Assembly: GCA_944472155.2 (NCBI GenBank)
Contig: OX235274.1
Span: 32,858,052 to 32,922,051, forward strand
Direction of reading: 5' to 3'
DNA length: 64,000 nucleotides
DNA from: Trichobilharzia szidati
Taxonomy: Eukaryota; Platyhelminthes; Trematoda; Strigeidida; Schistosomatidae
Program-made: the position numbers and the translations under genes
The notes under the pieces: model-generated
What the model was told of the DNA's origin: nothing
The model's input: only the letters and a program-made list of their open reading frames with translations
Database searches by the model: none
Shown: piece after piece, positions 54,701-64,000 of the stretch
Position numbering within the stretch: the stretch's first letter is position 1
Layout of the letters: each line of letters opens with the position of its first letter

Positions 54701-55185
54701 TCCATCAGTATAATTACAATTATAGATATTAGTTAGTGTTAGACAGTCACAAAATGGTAAGTAGATAGTTATAGGTATTATCAGTCAACAAGATTATATC
54801 CACAGATTCAGTGTTCGAAGGTAAACTAATTACAATAAATTCCACAACTTCCTGGCCAGAAACACCAGAGAAATGAGAGATTTATGTAACTGAGTAAATG
54901 TAGCGCACTAATCGAAACGCCTAATTCCATATTAGATAAGTTTATTTCAAATGTCACACAGTGATGCAGAATTTGTAACTGGGTGACAAGGTTTTGAGCA
55001 TAAATTATTGCTCATAATCATATCAATTTAATGACACGGCTTCACAATATGGCTTATAAATATATAAATTTCTCTTTGCCTATTCCCCTTGTTATTTGTA
55101 GCCACTTTCCATATCTCCGGTGTAGGTGTTGCGTCATTTCGATTGTACGTGTGCGGTGTTGAATCGATAGACAAAGATTTAGTGA
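54701..55185 (-). repeat. PLE 3' UTR and terminal motif (right arm only)
   Basis: Contains the terminal motif in the form ggttttgagcataaattatt at about 54,989 and ttccatatctccggtgtagg, which recurs in worn form at 60,195. It separates the PLE coding end from RTE copy A and is missing from the left arm. Confidence 0.6.
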
Positions 55186-55735
55186 TTGACGTCTTCATTT
55201 CTCCACCTAACTATTTTAATACTTTCACCCTGTCCCACCGTATTTTGTGATTGGATGCAAGTGAATGTTATGCAACAGCTGAGCTTTTTTCTGGGTTATT
55301 GAACTCAACTTAGCAGAGTCGAACAATTTAGGCCCAGCTAAATTTTTATGTTCAAATAATCTAATTGACCTTGATCTTTTAGTTGGACCTCCCAGTTATT
55401 ACATGGTGTTTGGTAAATTGTATTATTATTGTTAGCTGAATCTGTTGGGTCCTTAGGCTGACAAAGTTTACCTCTGAGAGAGTTGATTGGTTGGTTGGTT
55501 TAAATGCCGCCCTAACTCCGGCGTCATTGAGGATTCTACGTAATGCCTCTGATGTTCCTTCTTTATACGGTAGTACTACAGAGGCTTTGAATTCGATGTT
55601 ATTTTTGTCGTTATCATTACTAATCTTATTTTTTCTGTAGTTCTTCATAAATTTCTGAATAAATTCTGGTGTGTAGTTATTCATTACTACTATTATTATC
55701 CTTATTTGTTTGAATTAATTATTTAAATGTTCTGA
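55186..55735 (-). pseudogene. Penelope-like element linker and GIY-YIG region (right arm)
   Basis: Frame NNYTPEFIQKFMKNYRKNKI, ASVVLPYKEGTSEALRRILN, AGVRAAFKPTNQSTLSEVNF, then shifted frames with the Cys-box region and the NLAGPK...SSITQKKAQLL end. Same family as 37,727-38,250 and 17,635-18,129. The linker half is open here where the left copy is shifted. Confidence 0.8.
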
Positions 55736-55774
55736 CTTACTAGTTAGGCTCCTGGCGTGATTCAGGATGGTCAA

Positions 55775-55855
55775 TAATTTATGCTCGAAACGTCAACCAG
55801 TTATTAATACTGCATCAGAGTGTGATATTTGAAATAAGCTTGTCTAGTGTGGAAT
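55775..55855 (+). repeat. PLE terminal motif, plus orientation
   Basis: atttatgctcgaaacgtcaac, then gatatttgaaataagcttgt and ctagtgtggaatta is the inverse of attccatattagataagttt through gttttgagcataaatt at 54,938-55,005. The two therefore bracket the PLE end as an inverted pair. Confidence 0.6.
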
Positions 55856-56230
55856 TAGACTCCGCCACAGTGCCCAAATTGTACACTTACATTAGGAGTG
55901 TAATTCATGAACCCATGGGATCTGACTTTCCGAGCCTTCATGGATTACTTATGGTTCGTAAATTTGATGATTCATTACTTTTAATTCCACCAATGTGTCA
56001 TTCTGCTACTCATAAATTGGCGAAATGGTTAGCTGGCATTTTAAGCTCAGTACGCCCAGTATGAGTTGTGTAATTCTCTTTGAAGGATACATTTGAACTT
56101 GTAGACATGAATATAAAGGATATGAAAATGTATTCTTTTAATATTGATTCTTTGATTACTAATGTTCCATTGATTGAGACTGTTGATACTCGTTGTGACT
56201 ACGTATTTTCTAGTTGTTTTTCATTCCCTT
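55856..56230 (+). pseudogene. Penelope-like element RT, motif A region
   Basis: MCHSATHKLAKWLAGILSSV (the S-P-x-H-x-LAKWL motif of PLE RTs) followed in the next frame by LKDTFELVDM-like sequence, MKMYSFNIDSLITNVPLIET (motif A, with the usual SFDVxSLFTNVPL Asp changed to Asn). 5' and 3' parts are missing. Confidence 0.7.
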
Positions 56231-56470
56231 TACATTTGACTTATTCGAAAGACATTATTATTAGTTATGATGGAGAAGATTTGTAGCTGAGGTGGTGATT
56301 TTGATGTGATTGTGTTCTCTGAACTGGATAGTTAATTTGCAAAGCTTTCACTACCCTACTAGGCAACATCTTCAGCGTATACTTCAAATTTGTTGAAGTG
56401 AGCTTTGAGATTTCTCTACGGGTGTATTAGTCATCTTTCGTGGTGACCTTGAACGTGATTGGTTGTCTTT
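56231..56470. repeat. PLE terminal/UTR sequence
   Basis: agaagatttgtagctgaggtgg at 56,275 matches 9,869. Then comes DNA typical of the UTR of the second PLE family. Noncoding. Confidence 0.45.
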
Positions 56471-57160
56471 GTGTGTTTTCACACTCTCTAGGTTACTTGT
56501 GTTGGAACTGATTGTTTCCTTGACTTGAACTTTGACCCTTTGTGTGTGTGAGATTTCCTTCTTATCGGTTGATAAATTTTGTCAATCTCGATGTGTCTAT
56601 TGATTGACGATTCACTAGAATACCAGGCTTCTAAAAATTCTTTAGCATTCTTGTTGTTTCCTCTGTCTAATATTTGAACGTTGGTTCTCCCTGTCGAATT
56701 GATGTCCATGTTTGTCTATATGTAGTGAGGGAGTGGATGTCATGTCTTTTGACGGCTAGCTTATGGTCATGGATGCGAAGACGAAAGGGGCTGTCCACTT
56801 TGGCAAGTGTCGTGTTTTTCGCAGTTGTTACAATTTATTTTGTAGATGATGTTCGGTTTTATCTTCTTTTGTTATTGAGTCTTTTGATTGACATAGAACT
56901 GAGTGGTGATTTTGTTGGTTTGTGTGCGACGCCAATTCCTAAAGGTTTGAAGAGTCTTGTAGTGATTTCTGAGATGTCCTTCATATATGGTAGGGCGATT
57001 TTCTTTGTGCTTTCCTTGGGGGCCTTTGATTTGATAGGTTGGCTTGGGATGAAATTCCGTGGATATCCATTCTTTTGGAAGATTTCCATGAGATATCTTT
57101 CTTCACTTTCCTTCTGGCGGAGAATTTGTAGAAGAATAAGTGTTAATAGCTTCCTTAATT
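56471..57160 (-). pseudogene. Second-family Penelope-like element, linker and GIY-YIG region
   Basis: Minus-strand pieces: MEIFQKNGYPRNFIPSQPIK, KKIALPYMKDISEITTRLFK (LPY box), IGVAHKPTKSPLSSMSIKRL, NIIYKINCNNCEK (Cys pair), a degraded YIG area, IHDHKLAVKRHDIHSL, and then TNVQILDRGNNKNAKEFLEA and SSINRHIEIDKIYQPIR. It is the better copy of the family also seen at 10.1-10.8 kb. Frameshifts separate the Cys box from the rest. The long plus-strand frame at 56,674-57,168 is its shadow. Confidence 0.78.
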
Positions 57161-57168
57161 TTCAATAG

Positions 57169-58050
57169 AGGGCTGAGCATGACTATTTTTGGTAGTGAGA
57201 TTGTTAGTCTACACTTTGCAAACTGATGTATGCTGTATATTGCAATCCAATGATCACTTTGGTTTCTGTGACTAATAAAGTTAACGAGCGGTCGACAATC
57301 ATCTCAGTGGCTTTCACATGAAAAATATCACGAAGTGTGGCTCTCAGCCAAATTGGACAATCTGAGTAGGTTACCAGTAAACTTCAGGATATTCGATTCG
57401 TTTTCTGTTAGAACCATACTAGAATGTGATCATGGTCACCGTAACACGTACCAAGATACACGATTATTAGTAGTCTAGGCGTACAGAATATTACTGTCCT
57501 TGTAACACTGACTCGTTTGAACAAACTGGTATTAGAAGATCATAAGACAGAACCGCTTCACTCCTTGGTTTGCCTGTTACCTCCCTACATTGTGGAAAAT
57601 AAAAGCCAATTGCTTATCTGGAGACAAACTGTAGAACAATCATTAAGAATAATGAAGCCGCATAAATGCAAGGACCAAAACGTTATTTGATGTGATGAAT
57701 CCAGGAGACAAATTAACGAAACCGCGTTAATACAATGGACATGATTTACTGCGTTCTGCTGTATACTTTGACAAACTCCTGTGAGTCACGCAAAGTCAAA
57801 TCTTACGTCCAAACAATATTATTTCAATACATAAGTCTGACACATGACTCGAGAATTGTGCGGATAGTTTCGTTTTAAACCTAGTAGAGAATACTCGCCT
57901 CAATTTTAACATAAGAATTAACTAAGAATCTGGTCCCAGTCATCTTTATTTTGTTGTTGGGACTCGTTTTTCTTGTATTTTCATCATTTGATTTGCTTTT
58001 ATTGGCGTTATTTTCATTCATTTTGTGTGGCATTTTCTTCTTCTAGATAG
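57169..58050. other. No recognised gene
   Basis: No frame with family motifs. The last 100 bases are T-rich and end in cattttcttcttctagatag, a plausible splice acceptor for the tentative exon that follows. Confidence 0.45.
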
Positions 58051-58339
58051 CTGGTATGGGATACGCTACACGATGTTATTGGACGTTCGGAAAACTTCTC
58101 AATGACGGTGAATGAATTACAAGATACTAGGAGGTGTAGGGAAACACAGGATTCTGTATCTCAAGCAAAGTCATTTTCTCCAGTATATTAGTCTTACGTA
58201 CGTCGGGAGCTTCTCGATCCCTAAACCTCGTGTGGTCAAATCTACCCGTTTATCAAAAGTTAAATCAACTGCAGAGGTGGTTGAAGCTGTAGGTGACTGC
58301 ACTGATTCCTCTACTGTTGATGGCAATCCAACAAACTGA
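58051..58339 (+). CDS. Tentative coding exon(s)
   Basis: After the acceptor-like tctagatag the frame LVWDTLHDVIGRSENFSMTV, NELQDTRRCRETQDSVSQAK, SFSPVY is open for 46 codons to a TAG at 58,189. A second frame then gives SFSIPKPRVVKSTRLSKVKS and AEVVEAVGDCTDSSTVDGNP up to a TGA ending at 58,339. Both look protein-like in composition, but no in-phase splice between them was found, so a frameshift or a decayed exon is possible. It could belong to the candidate gene at 44.8-48.4 kb; that is speculation. Confidence 0.25.
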
Positions 58340-59288
58340 AATAGTGGTAAAGAAGTCGACCTATCACGTGAATGTTCTCTTACGTGGCCTGGTAGACTAA
58401 GTTTAAGCCAAACAACGTGTGATCCTCATACAACATAATCGATCATGGTGAAATGCAAAGTAACCTAAAACAAGATTGACAGTTAGTAGGCACTTGACTA
58501 CATTCATAGTTTCACTCTTCGCTCAATGGTTGAAAAATTGTTACTGTTAATAGTTTTTAGAAGATTATCAACAATGGTTTTGGAGAAATAGGTTGAATGT
58601 ATCCATAGCTAACTTATAACCTGCAATGCTGTCGTAGAGAGTGGCCTAAGTATTCACTAATTTTAGTCCAAATTAGGATACGAGAAGTGATGTGATGGTA
58701 TAGGAATCATGAAGTGAGTGAAGTTTTAAGGGTACGAAATCTTAAGGAATAAATGTTGATTGCAAATTATGTAGGTTTCTGTTTGCTTCCGAGGAGATGT
58801 TGGCAGTTGATAGTAGGCAAGCTGAGTAGATTGTAACAGATGTCATATGTACGTGAATCTAGTGTTGAGGTGGGCAAGCAGCTTACGCAACCAATCACAG
58901 AAACAGCATATATGGACTTAATCACTGATAAGATGAATGAGAAGCAATCACAGTAAGGTGGTCTTCTGGAGGCCTTATTATTTGTTTAGTAAGATATCGT
59001 ACAGAATGAATTGTGATGTCTTCAGTTTTGTCGAAGTATTTACCTATGACTTACAGTTCTGTGAAATTTTTGGGCAGGTTATAATTAGTAGTGAGCAGTT
59101 GAAAATGGATAGCAACTTGTAGGTGACGTACGTGACCGTTATGTAATAGGGACAGATTATTCATACTTGAAGAAGCCGAACTAGGAATGAATATAGTGAA
59201 ATGATTACTGGAAATTGCAAGTGTGCCAGGGACTGGAAAATAATGCACATGAGTTTGTTTAAAATAGTGCTGTGTTAAGCAGACAGTC
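58340..59288. other. No recognised gene
   Basis: Only short open frames; nothing recognised. Confidence 0.5.
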
Positions 59289-59522
59289 GTGCGTCGGTGG
59301 CACAGTGGTTAGGACGCTAGCCGACTATGCACATGGTCCGGGGTTCTATCCCCGACGGACGCACTCCTTTACCTCTTTAAGCCAGTAATTGGACTGGCAA
59401 AGACGGAAGGTTGGGCTTGAGGCTAGCAACCCCATCCTGTAAAAGTAAACACTGCTACAGAAACTTCAGGCCTCTAGATTGAAGCTCTATGTTCCACTGG
59501 GAACGTGAAGGAATAAAAAAAT
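59289..59522 (+). repeat. tRNA-derived SINE, copy 2
   Basis: The head at 59,289-59,364 has a perfect 7-bp acceptor pairing (gtgcgtc with gacgcac), A box cacagtggttagg, and B box ggttctatccc (one change from consensus), with a GGGG/CCCC T stem. The body has gaggctagcaaccccatcctg and ctgctacagaaacttcagg, both shared with the RTE 5' UTR. The 3' end is tgaagctctatgttccactgg with gaacgtgaaggaataaaaaaa. Same structure as copy 1 at 47,028-47,264. Confidence 0.88.
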
Positions 59523-60089
59523 TAGCATACCGTCGAGTCTCAGTGTGAATAGGATATTGGTTAGGCAGGTTTTATTATGGAAACAGGCGTAAACCAGAAG
59601 GGGACGGTGTAAGTTTAGGAAACTTTAGGAGTTTTGACTTGATTAGCTAGTGTGTTTGGGTCAACAGATATCCGCACCAAATTATTGTTGGTGTGCAACA
59701 CTTTCGAAGTATGTAGGTGACTACTAATCGAAGGCTATATTTAAATGGCGTTAAGCAAGCTGAAATTTACAAAAACTAGGGGTATAAAGATGAGAGCTGA
59801 GAGTTTCCGTCCTATTAGGTGGTAATCCTGAAGAATTTCCTTAGAGAGCTAAGCGGTTCCTATCTGTTAAATGTAAAATGAACTCTCATAGTTGAGAGAG
59901 TAGTGCGAAGAAATGCGTTTAACTCGTATATGCATCAGATAGTTGCGCTTTTACATTAGTACTTAGGTCATGGCAGTAACAGTGGATACGCTGAACGTTT
60001 CCGGTTGTAGACACATTCTCGTTATGATGTGAGAGAAACATTAGTTACATTGGATTCAATATAACACTAAAACTTGAGCACTGAAAGAG
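59523..60089. other. No recognised gene
   Basis: No coding frame or repeat that I could identify. Confidence 0.5.
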
Positions 60090-60440
60090 AGGATAATTCC
60101 ACGTTAGACAAGTTCATTTGATACAAAATTGTGTTAATACATGGATGATGTTTTGAGCTTGGTTTCTCGCTGATAACTATATCTATGTAATGCAATTTTC
60201 CACATATCCGGGATACGCACTGCTTCATTACGGCTTAATGTATCTGACGAATCAAGATTAGATGATTGGCATCTCTCCATGTGATTATATTTCTCTATGG
60301 TACTTTTACCTCCCCTCACCATGTTGCATGATAACATCGAAATAGATCGATACCAACGGCGCAAATAGTTTCTAGTTTACTCGAATGAGCGAGGTCAATA
60401 ATTCTGGATCTAGCTAAATTCAAAGTCTAGAATATGCTTA
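60090..60440 (-). mobile_element. Penelope-like element 3' end, degenerate
   Basis: Matches the order of 54,938-55,360 on the same strand: attccacgttagacaagttc, gatgatgttttgagcttggt (terminal motif), tttccacatatccgggatac, ttttacctcccctcaccatg, and tctagctaaattc, the complement of the gaatttagct at the SEHKNLA block. Only UTR and the last codons of the endonuclease remain. Confidence 0.6.
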
Positions 60441-60909
60441 GAATTTGTATGATCCCACCGAAAGTCAGTAAAGGAGGCTTAAATTCAATGGTTATATAGT
60501 CACGACAGGTTTTTTGACCAGAAGGAACTGAGGCAATGAAATTGGCGACATCACACAGTTAATAAAAAGTTTACTAGTGAATTCATCCGAGTAATCTTAT
60601 GGCCCATAATAAAAATAGAGAGACTAGTGAAAATAATAATTGATTTGTAGCCTCAATACAACTTGCACAGAAAGTTAATTGCCCTGATCATCGAAAGGAG
60701 AGGGTAAAGCGAGTTAGGAAGTCGTGTGGACACACAGTCACTCAAGTACTAACAGTATATCACGCACAAAGTGTTATATTAATAAGAAAACTCACTCACT
60801 ACATCGAGTTTAGGTTTCCAATACTGTAAGAAATATATTCGACTGAATGTAGTGACTTCCTGATATGCATAACATGACTATACTTTCATCCCCGTGTTCT
60901 TTGTCTAAG

Positions 60910-61044
60910 GCTTTGAGACTCGAAAACATTTATCGTAGAGATTCATTGCGAAGTCCTGTGTGCCTATGTACTGAACTTCTAGATGTTTTGAAATTATTTC
61001 CCGTATGCGAAGCATTCCAGCTTGACAACTCTATGAGTTCAAAG
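60910..61044 (+). CDS. Tentative coding exon
   Basis: 135 nt (45 codons, phase 0 at both ends) between ttcatccccgtgttctttgt/ctaag and the donor gtatga. It reads ALRLENIYRRDSLRSPVCLC, TELLDVLKLFPVCEAFQLDN and SMSSK. Good acceptor tract and an acceptable donor. No family recognised. An alternative is that the ATG at 60,865 starts a 60-codon frame. It may be an exon of a plus-strand host gene, but neighbours have not been linked. Confidence 0.3.
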
Positions 61045-62813
61045 GTATGAACACAACAATTGAATATCATTAATGCTATAATAGTGTTTGATAGTTCTTA
61101 GGTATTACGCCATTCGTAGTATGAGTCGCCACCTAGTTGTTATTGTTAGACATCCGGAAGTTTTGAAGTGGTGGGGGACCTAAAACTCAGGAGAAACTAC
61201 TCAAATGGAAGCTGACTTTTCTGCTAATCCGAATTGCGGACAATAGATTGGGTGCAATCATGTATATTACTGCATTGAGAAGAAAAGAAGTTTCTTGAAT
61301 TTAATTTTATACTAAAAATAACCAATCGTCTGACTAGGTACGTAATGCAGACTACTTTTTCGTCGGAATTTGGACGCCTGTATCACCACACAACTAGGTC
61401 AGTGTAGTTCAGATCAAGCGATAATGTTATTTCAATAAACTGCAAGGAAGTGTTTTGCGGTTAACAGTCAGAGTTTTCAGTATTGAATGAAATTTTATAT
61501 AACTAACTTCGATAACTTCTACGCGTATAAGAATAAACATGTCGTCCCCTCCTAGTATTAATCTGTTGAACTTCCCAGGACATAGTACGCCATGATACCA
61601 TAGTTTCTCTACGTAACGCTCCTGTCTCCAAAAGACTTTCAATGGTATAATTTGCCTCGTTTTCAGAAGTCTCGGGGTTTCATTTATTGAATTACATTGT
61701 TAGATTACTTCACAGGAGAGGCGTATGCAACAGTTATCAACTACTCCAGCTTCTTTTTACGCCCCTTCATCAGTAATTTTAACTTGCAATAAATTTGGGT
61801 TCACTGGTTTTAGTTTACCTCTGCATGTGAGACTCGCATAACTTGTGTTGTACTAATGGAAGCAAGTAACTACCTCCGACGAATCCTAATTAGACGTTTA
61901 AAAAAACTAAGGAAAACTACTAGCCGTGTACATTAGCAATCAAGTAATTCGCAAAAAATTGATTCCAATGGCAGATGCTTTCAAAGTGGATTTCAGTGTA
62001 GATGTTTGCAGTGCATTCAAAGGTGCCACATGACTTAGAGTTGAAACAAACTGCTGTTTTGTATGTAAAGTGATAATCATTAGTATTATTGCTACCTGCA
62101 TTCGCCATCACAATGTACAAATCTTTATTAAAACACCAAGTCATTGAATTTAACAAAATATTTTATGTGGAGGACTGTTTCTACGTTCGTCTACTTGAGT
62201 AATTTGGTCTTAAATGTAAGAGAACAAACGTTCGGTGAAATGAAGGTCACTAGGTGGACAGAGGATCTCGGAAAACAGCGTAGCATACGAGATTTCTAAG
62301 ATAATTTGAGGCAGTGTGGAGTCTTTCCTGGAACAATAATTATACTAATAGAATAAGCATCCTTTAACTACTTCAACTGCCTCTTAGGAGATAAGAATAT
62401 GAGGATGACTTTACTGATACTGTTATCAAACCGTAGGCACGTCAATTCTAAATTCTGGTGAGAATTGCGAGCATTCAGCACTGAAAGTAACAACAACAAA
62501 CAAAAATATTGTTTATCTTGTATTTCAAAACTTTTCGGCTTATAAACGTTGATTCATGAGTGGGAAACACAATCCAGTGTGTACGCAACTGATGACTTTG
62601 AGCAGAAACAGAAATAAATTGTCTGTTGTTAGGTTTGCTTAACTGTAATTGCTGTTGTATAGGTTAGAGTCATCTCGAAATTATGTTGTCGTCGTGTTCA
62701 TGTGTAGGGGACTGTCTAGCGAGCTCAATAGCATAATAAGTATGTGAATAAAAATCCAAGTTAATGAGATGATAGTTTACAATTTATTTAGGATAGTAGG
62801 CTATATGTCTGTG
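61045..62813. other. No recognised gene
   Basis: Minus-strand frames of 71 and 78 codons have no signature. A LINE 3' end may be expected just left of 62,814, but no tail was identified. Confidence 0.45.
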
Positions 62814-63160
62814 TTAATCCTTTCGATTTGTTGCACACATGAGGTCCAATCTCGCCTTGAATGAATCAACGGATGGCGCTGATACGACGTGTTCCGGTAG
62901 GGAGTTCCAATGGTTCACAATCCGATGCGAAAAACGGATCTCCAGATGCAGACGATTCGACCGTGGTTTTTGAACCTTGAGGTGATGTCCTCGCAATTGG
63001 TTGGTGCTAGAAGGAAGAAATAAATTAGCTCCAAAATCATTTCTTAGGATACGGTATGCTAGTATTAGGTCACCCCTAAGTCGTCTGTATGACAGTGGAA
63101 ATAAACCCAGTCGACTTAACCTCTCCTCATATGAGAGGGTTGAGAAACCCTTTATTAGCT
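62814..63160 (-). pseudogene. CR1-type LINE C-terminal domain, distal part
   Basis: In two phases: FSTLSYEERLSRLGLFPLSY, RRLRGDLILAYRILRNDFGA, then LRGHHLKVQKPRSNRLHLEI, RFSHRIVNHWNSLPEHVVSA and PSVDSFKARLD before the stop at 62,814. This is the conserved C-terminal region after the RT of CR1-like elements (YEERLxRLGLxxLxxRRxRGDLI, then FxxRVVxxWNSLP). No RT remains. Interrupted at 63,160 by a solo LTR. Confidence 0.85.
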
Positions 63161-63441
63161 TGTGGTGAGAGATGGTTGCTAGCCAAATTGGTTGACAGTA
63201 ATTGAGGTCAGTTAGTCATGTGAAAACAAGGTCAAGATGGACAGGCGGATACAGTTAACATATAGATGAACTGACACAGCCACAAGAGATGCAAGGTTAA
63301 CTTTTTGTGAGAAACAACCAATCAACAGACTATATTTTCTACTAACATTAACCTACAATAATGTACATCAAAATCTATAAATATGTGTTGATTTTCCGTA
63401 ATAAACGATCTGTTGCCTGGCCCTTGTCTTCTGTTGTTACA
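63161..63441 (+). mobile_element. Solo LTR inserted in the LINE
   Basis: 281 bp starting tgtggtgagagatggttgct and ending cttctgttgttaca (TG...CA). The flanking duplication is AGCT (63,157-63,160 and 63,442-63,445). Plus-strand promoter and end signals fit an LTR: tataaata at 63,376 and aataaa at 63,400, 41 nt before the end. The LINE frame continues on both sides. Probably the product of LTR-LTR recombination of a gypsy-type element; whether it belongs to either gypsy fragment in this window is not known. Confidence 0.7.
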
Positions 63442-63635
63442 AGCTTAGTTCCTACTCTTTGTACCCTTTCTAATAAGTCTATTTCGTATTTGAAACACGG
63501 GCTCGCTGCCTGGATCCCATATTCCAAATGAGGTCGGATATAATATAGAAATATATCAGCGTCAAAGTTCGCAAAAGCCTTACGTATGGCCCATAATATT
63601 CGAAAACCCTTAGTGGCTGCAGCTCTACAGTTTGT
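63442..63635 (-). pseudogene. CR1-type LINE C-terminal domain, proximal part
   Basis: CRAATKGFRILWAIRKAFAN, FDADIFLYYIRPHLEYGIQA, ASPCFKYEIDLLERVQRVGT, KLV, the segment that directly precedes the YEERL block in this LINE class. It is the upstream part of the copy continued at 63,160 and is truncated at about 63,635. Confidence 0.85.
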
Positions 63636-64000
63636 TGTAACAGTATATTATAAAGAAATACAATAATGAGTTATATAAATTAAACGGTTACTTGGATATA
63701 CAGTTAAAGTTCACGACTACAAATTATTAATATAATCCATAGAAGCGTTCATTGCTGGAGTTGTATCAACTGGCTGTAGAATAGTCTTCGGATAGGGAAA
63801 GGAGGCTTCTGAAAAATTCAAAGTACACAACTCGGTTATGAGTAAAGCAAGTAGACAGTATAGACTAGTGAGAAGACGAAACGACCAACAGTACATTGTA
63901 TTTCAGATTGTACTCGGAAGTTATCTATATTCCAACATGAATTATTTTAAACAAAAGTCATGTGCAATATTTCTAATTTCAACATCTAACAAAAGAGTGT
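63636..64000. other. No recognised gene
   Basis: AT-rich DNA with no frame or motif I can assign. Confidence 0.5.

Larger units (their letters stand above)
49367..55707 (-). repeat. Large inverted duplication, right arm
   Basis: 6,341 bp, the reverse complement counterpart of 37,727-43,014, containing (in minus orientation) PLE end, RTE copy A, spacer and RTE copy B. The extra length is explained by the 575-bp insertion with its 12-bp duplication and about 485 bp of PLE UTR (54,700-55,185). The PLE continues past 55,707, while the matching left point is where the Merlin element begins. Confidence 0.85.

Noticed and set aside
37727..55707. Inverted duplication as a plain assembly artefact
   Set aside because: The arms differ by about 3% and by two large indels (one with its own target duplication), which a duplicated haplotig of the same locus would not normally show. 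Long-read confirmation is still needed because of the gap.
56674..57168. 164-codon plus-strand frame, hydrophobic, resembling a membrane protein
   Set aside because: It is the complement of the PLE linker and GIY-YIG region on the minus strand, whose LPY box and Cys pair are readable.
1..64000. CRISPR arrays, operons, bacterial ribosome sites or phage modules
   Set aside because: No regularly spaced short direct repeats and no bacterial gene organisation were seen; the content is that of a eukaryotic repeat landscape.

Overview
The window looks like a repeat-dominated intergenic or intronic stretch of a blood-fluke (Schistosoma-type trematode) genome. It is AT-rich and eukaryotic. Almost every recognisable coding segment belongs to retroelement families known from schistosomes: RTE-clade LINEs resembling SR2, a CR1-like LINE, a second Jockey/CR1-like LINE, Penelope-like elements (PLEs) with GIY-YIG endonucleases, gypsy LTR elements, Merlin DNA transposons and a tRNA-derived SINE. 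The species cannot be fixed from the sequence alone. There are two assembly gaps (19,239-19,736 and 48,370-48,868).

Layout. 1-13 kb: old RTE fragments, several PLE pieces and a young PLE insertion at 8,203-9,635 that is a near-perfect hairpin with a 12-bp target duplication inside an older PLE. 13-20 kb: a PLE cluster with repeated terminal segments and a second near-identical hairpin beside the first gap. 20-28 kb: a CR1-like LINE with both ORFs open (527 and 1097 codons, minus strand), inserted into an older LINE whose two halves flank it. 28-32 kb: PLE reverse transcriptase and GIY-YIG pieces, plus a gypsy gag-protease remnant. 33-38 kb: two Merlin copies (one a 659-bp deletion derivative with an 8-bp target duplication) and a fragment of the older LINE.

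37.7-55.7 kb is a large imperfect inverted duplication. The order PLE, RTE copy A, spacer, RTE copy B is repeated in reverse on the other side of a 6.35-kb centre. Inside the centre are a gypsy pol fragment and three plus-strand segments (44,775-44,920, 47,345-47,445, 48,286-gap) that join in frame through GT-AG introns. They are the best candidate for a host protein-coding gene in the window, and I do not recognise the protein. 55.7-64 kb: more PLE pieces, a second tRNA-derived SINE, two tentative exons, and a LINE C-terminal domain split by a solo LTR.

Apart from the CR1-like element, essentially all element coding regions are truncated, frameshifted or interrupted by stops. No CRISPR, operon or bacterial feature is present. 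All similarity statements come from reading the sequence; no database search was run.
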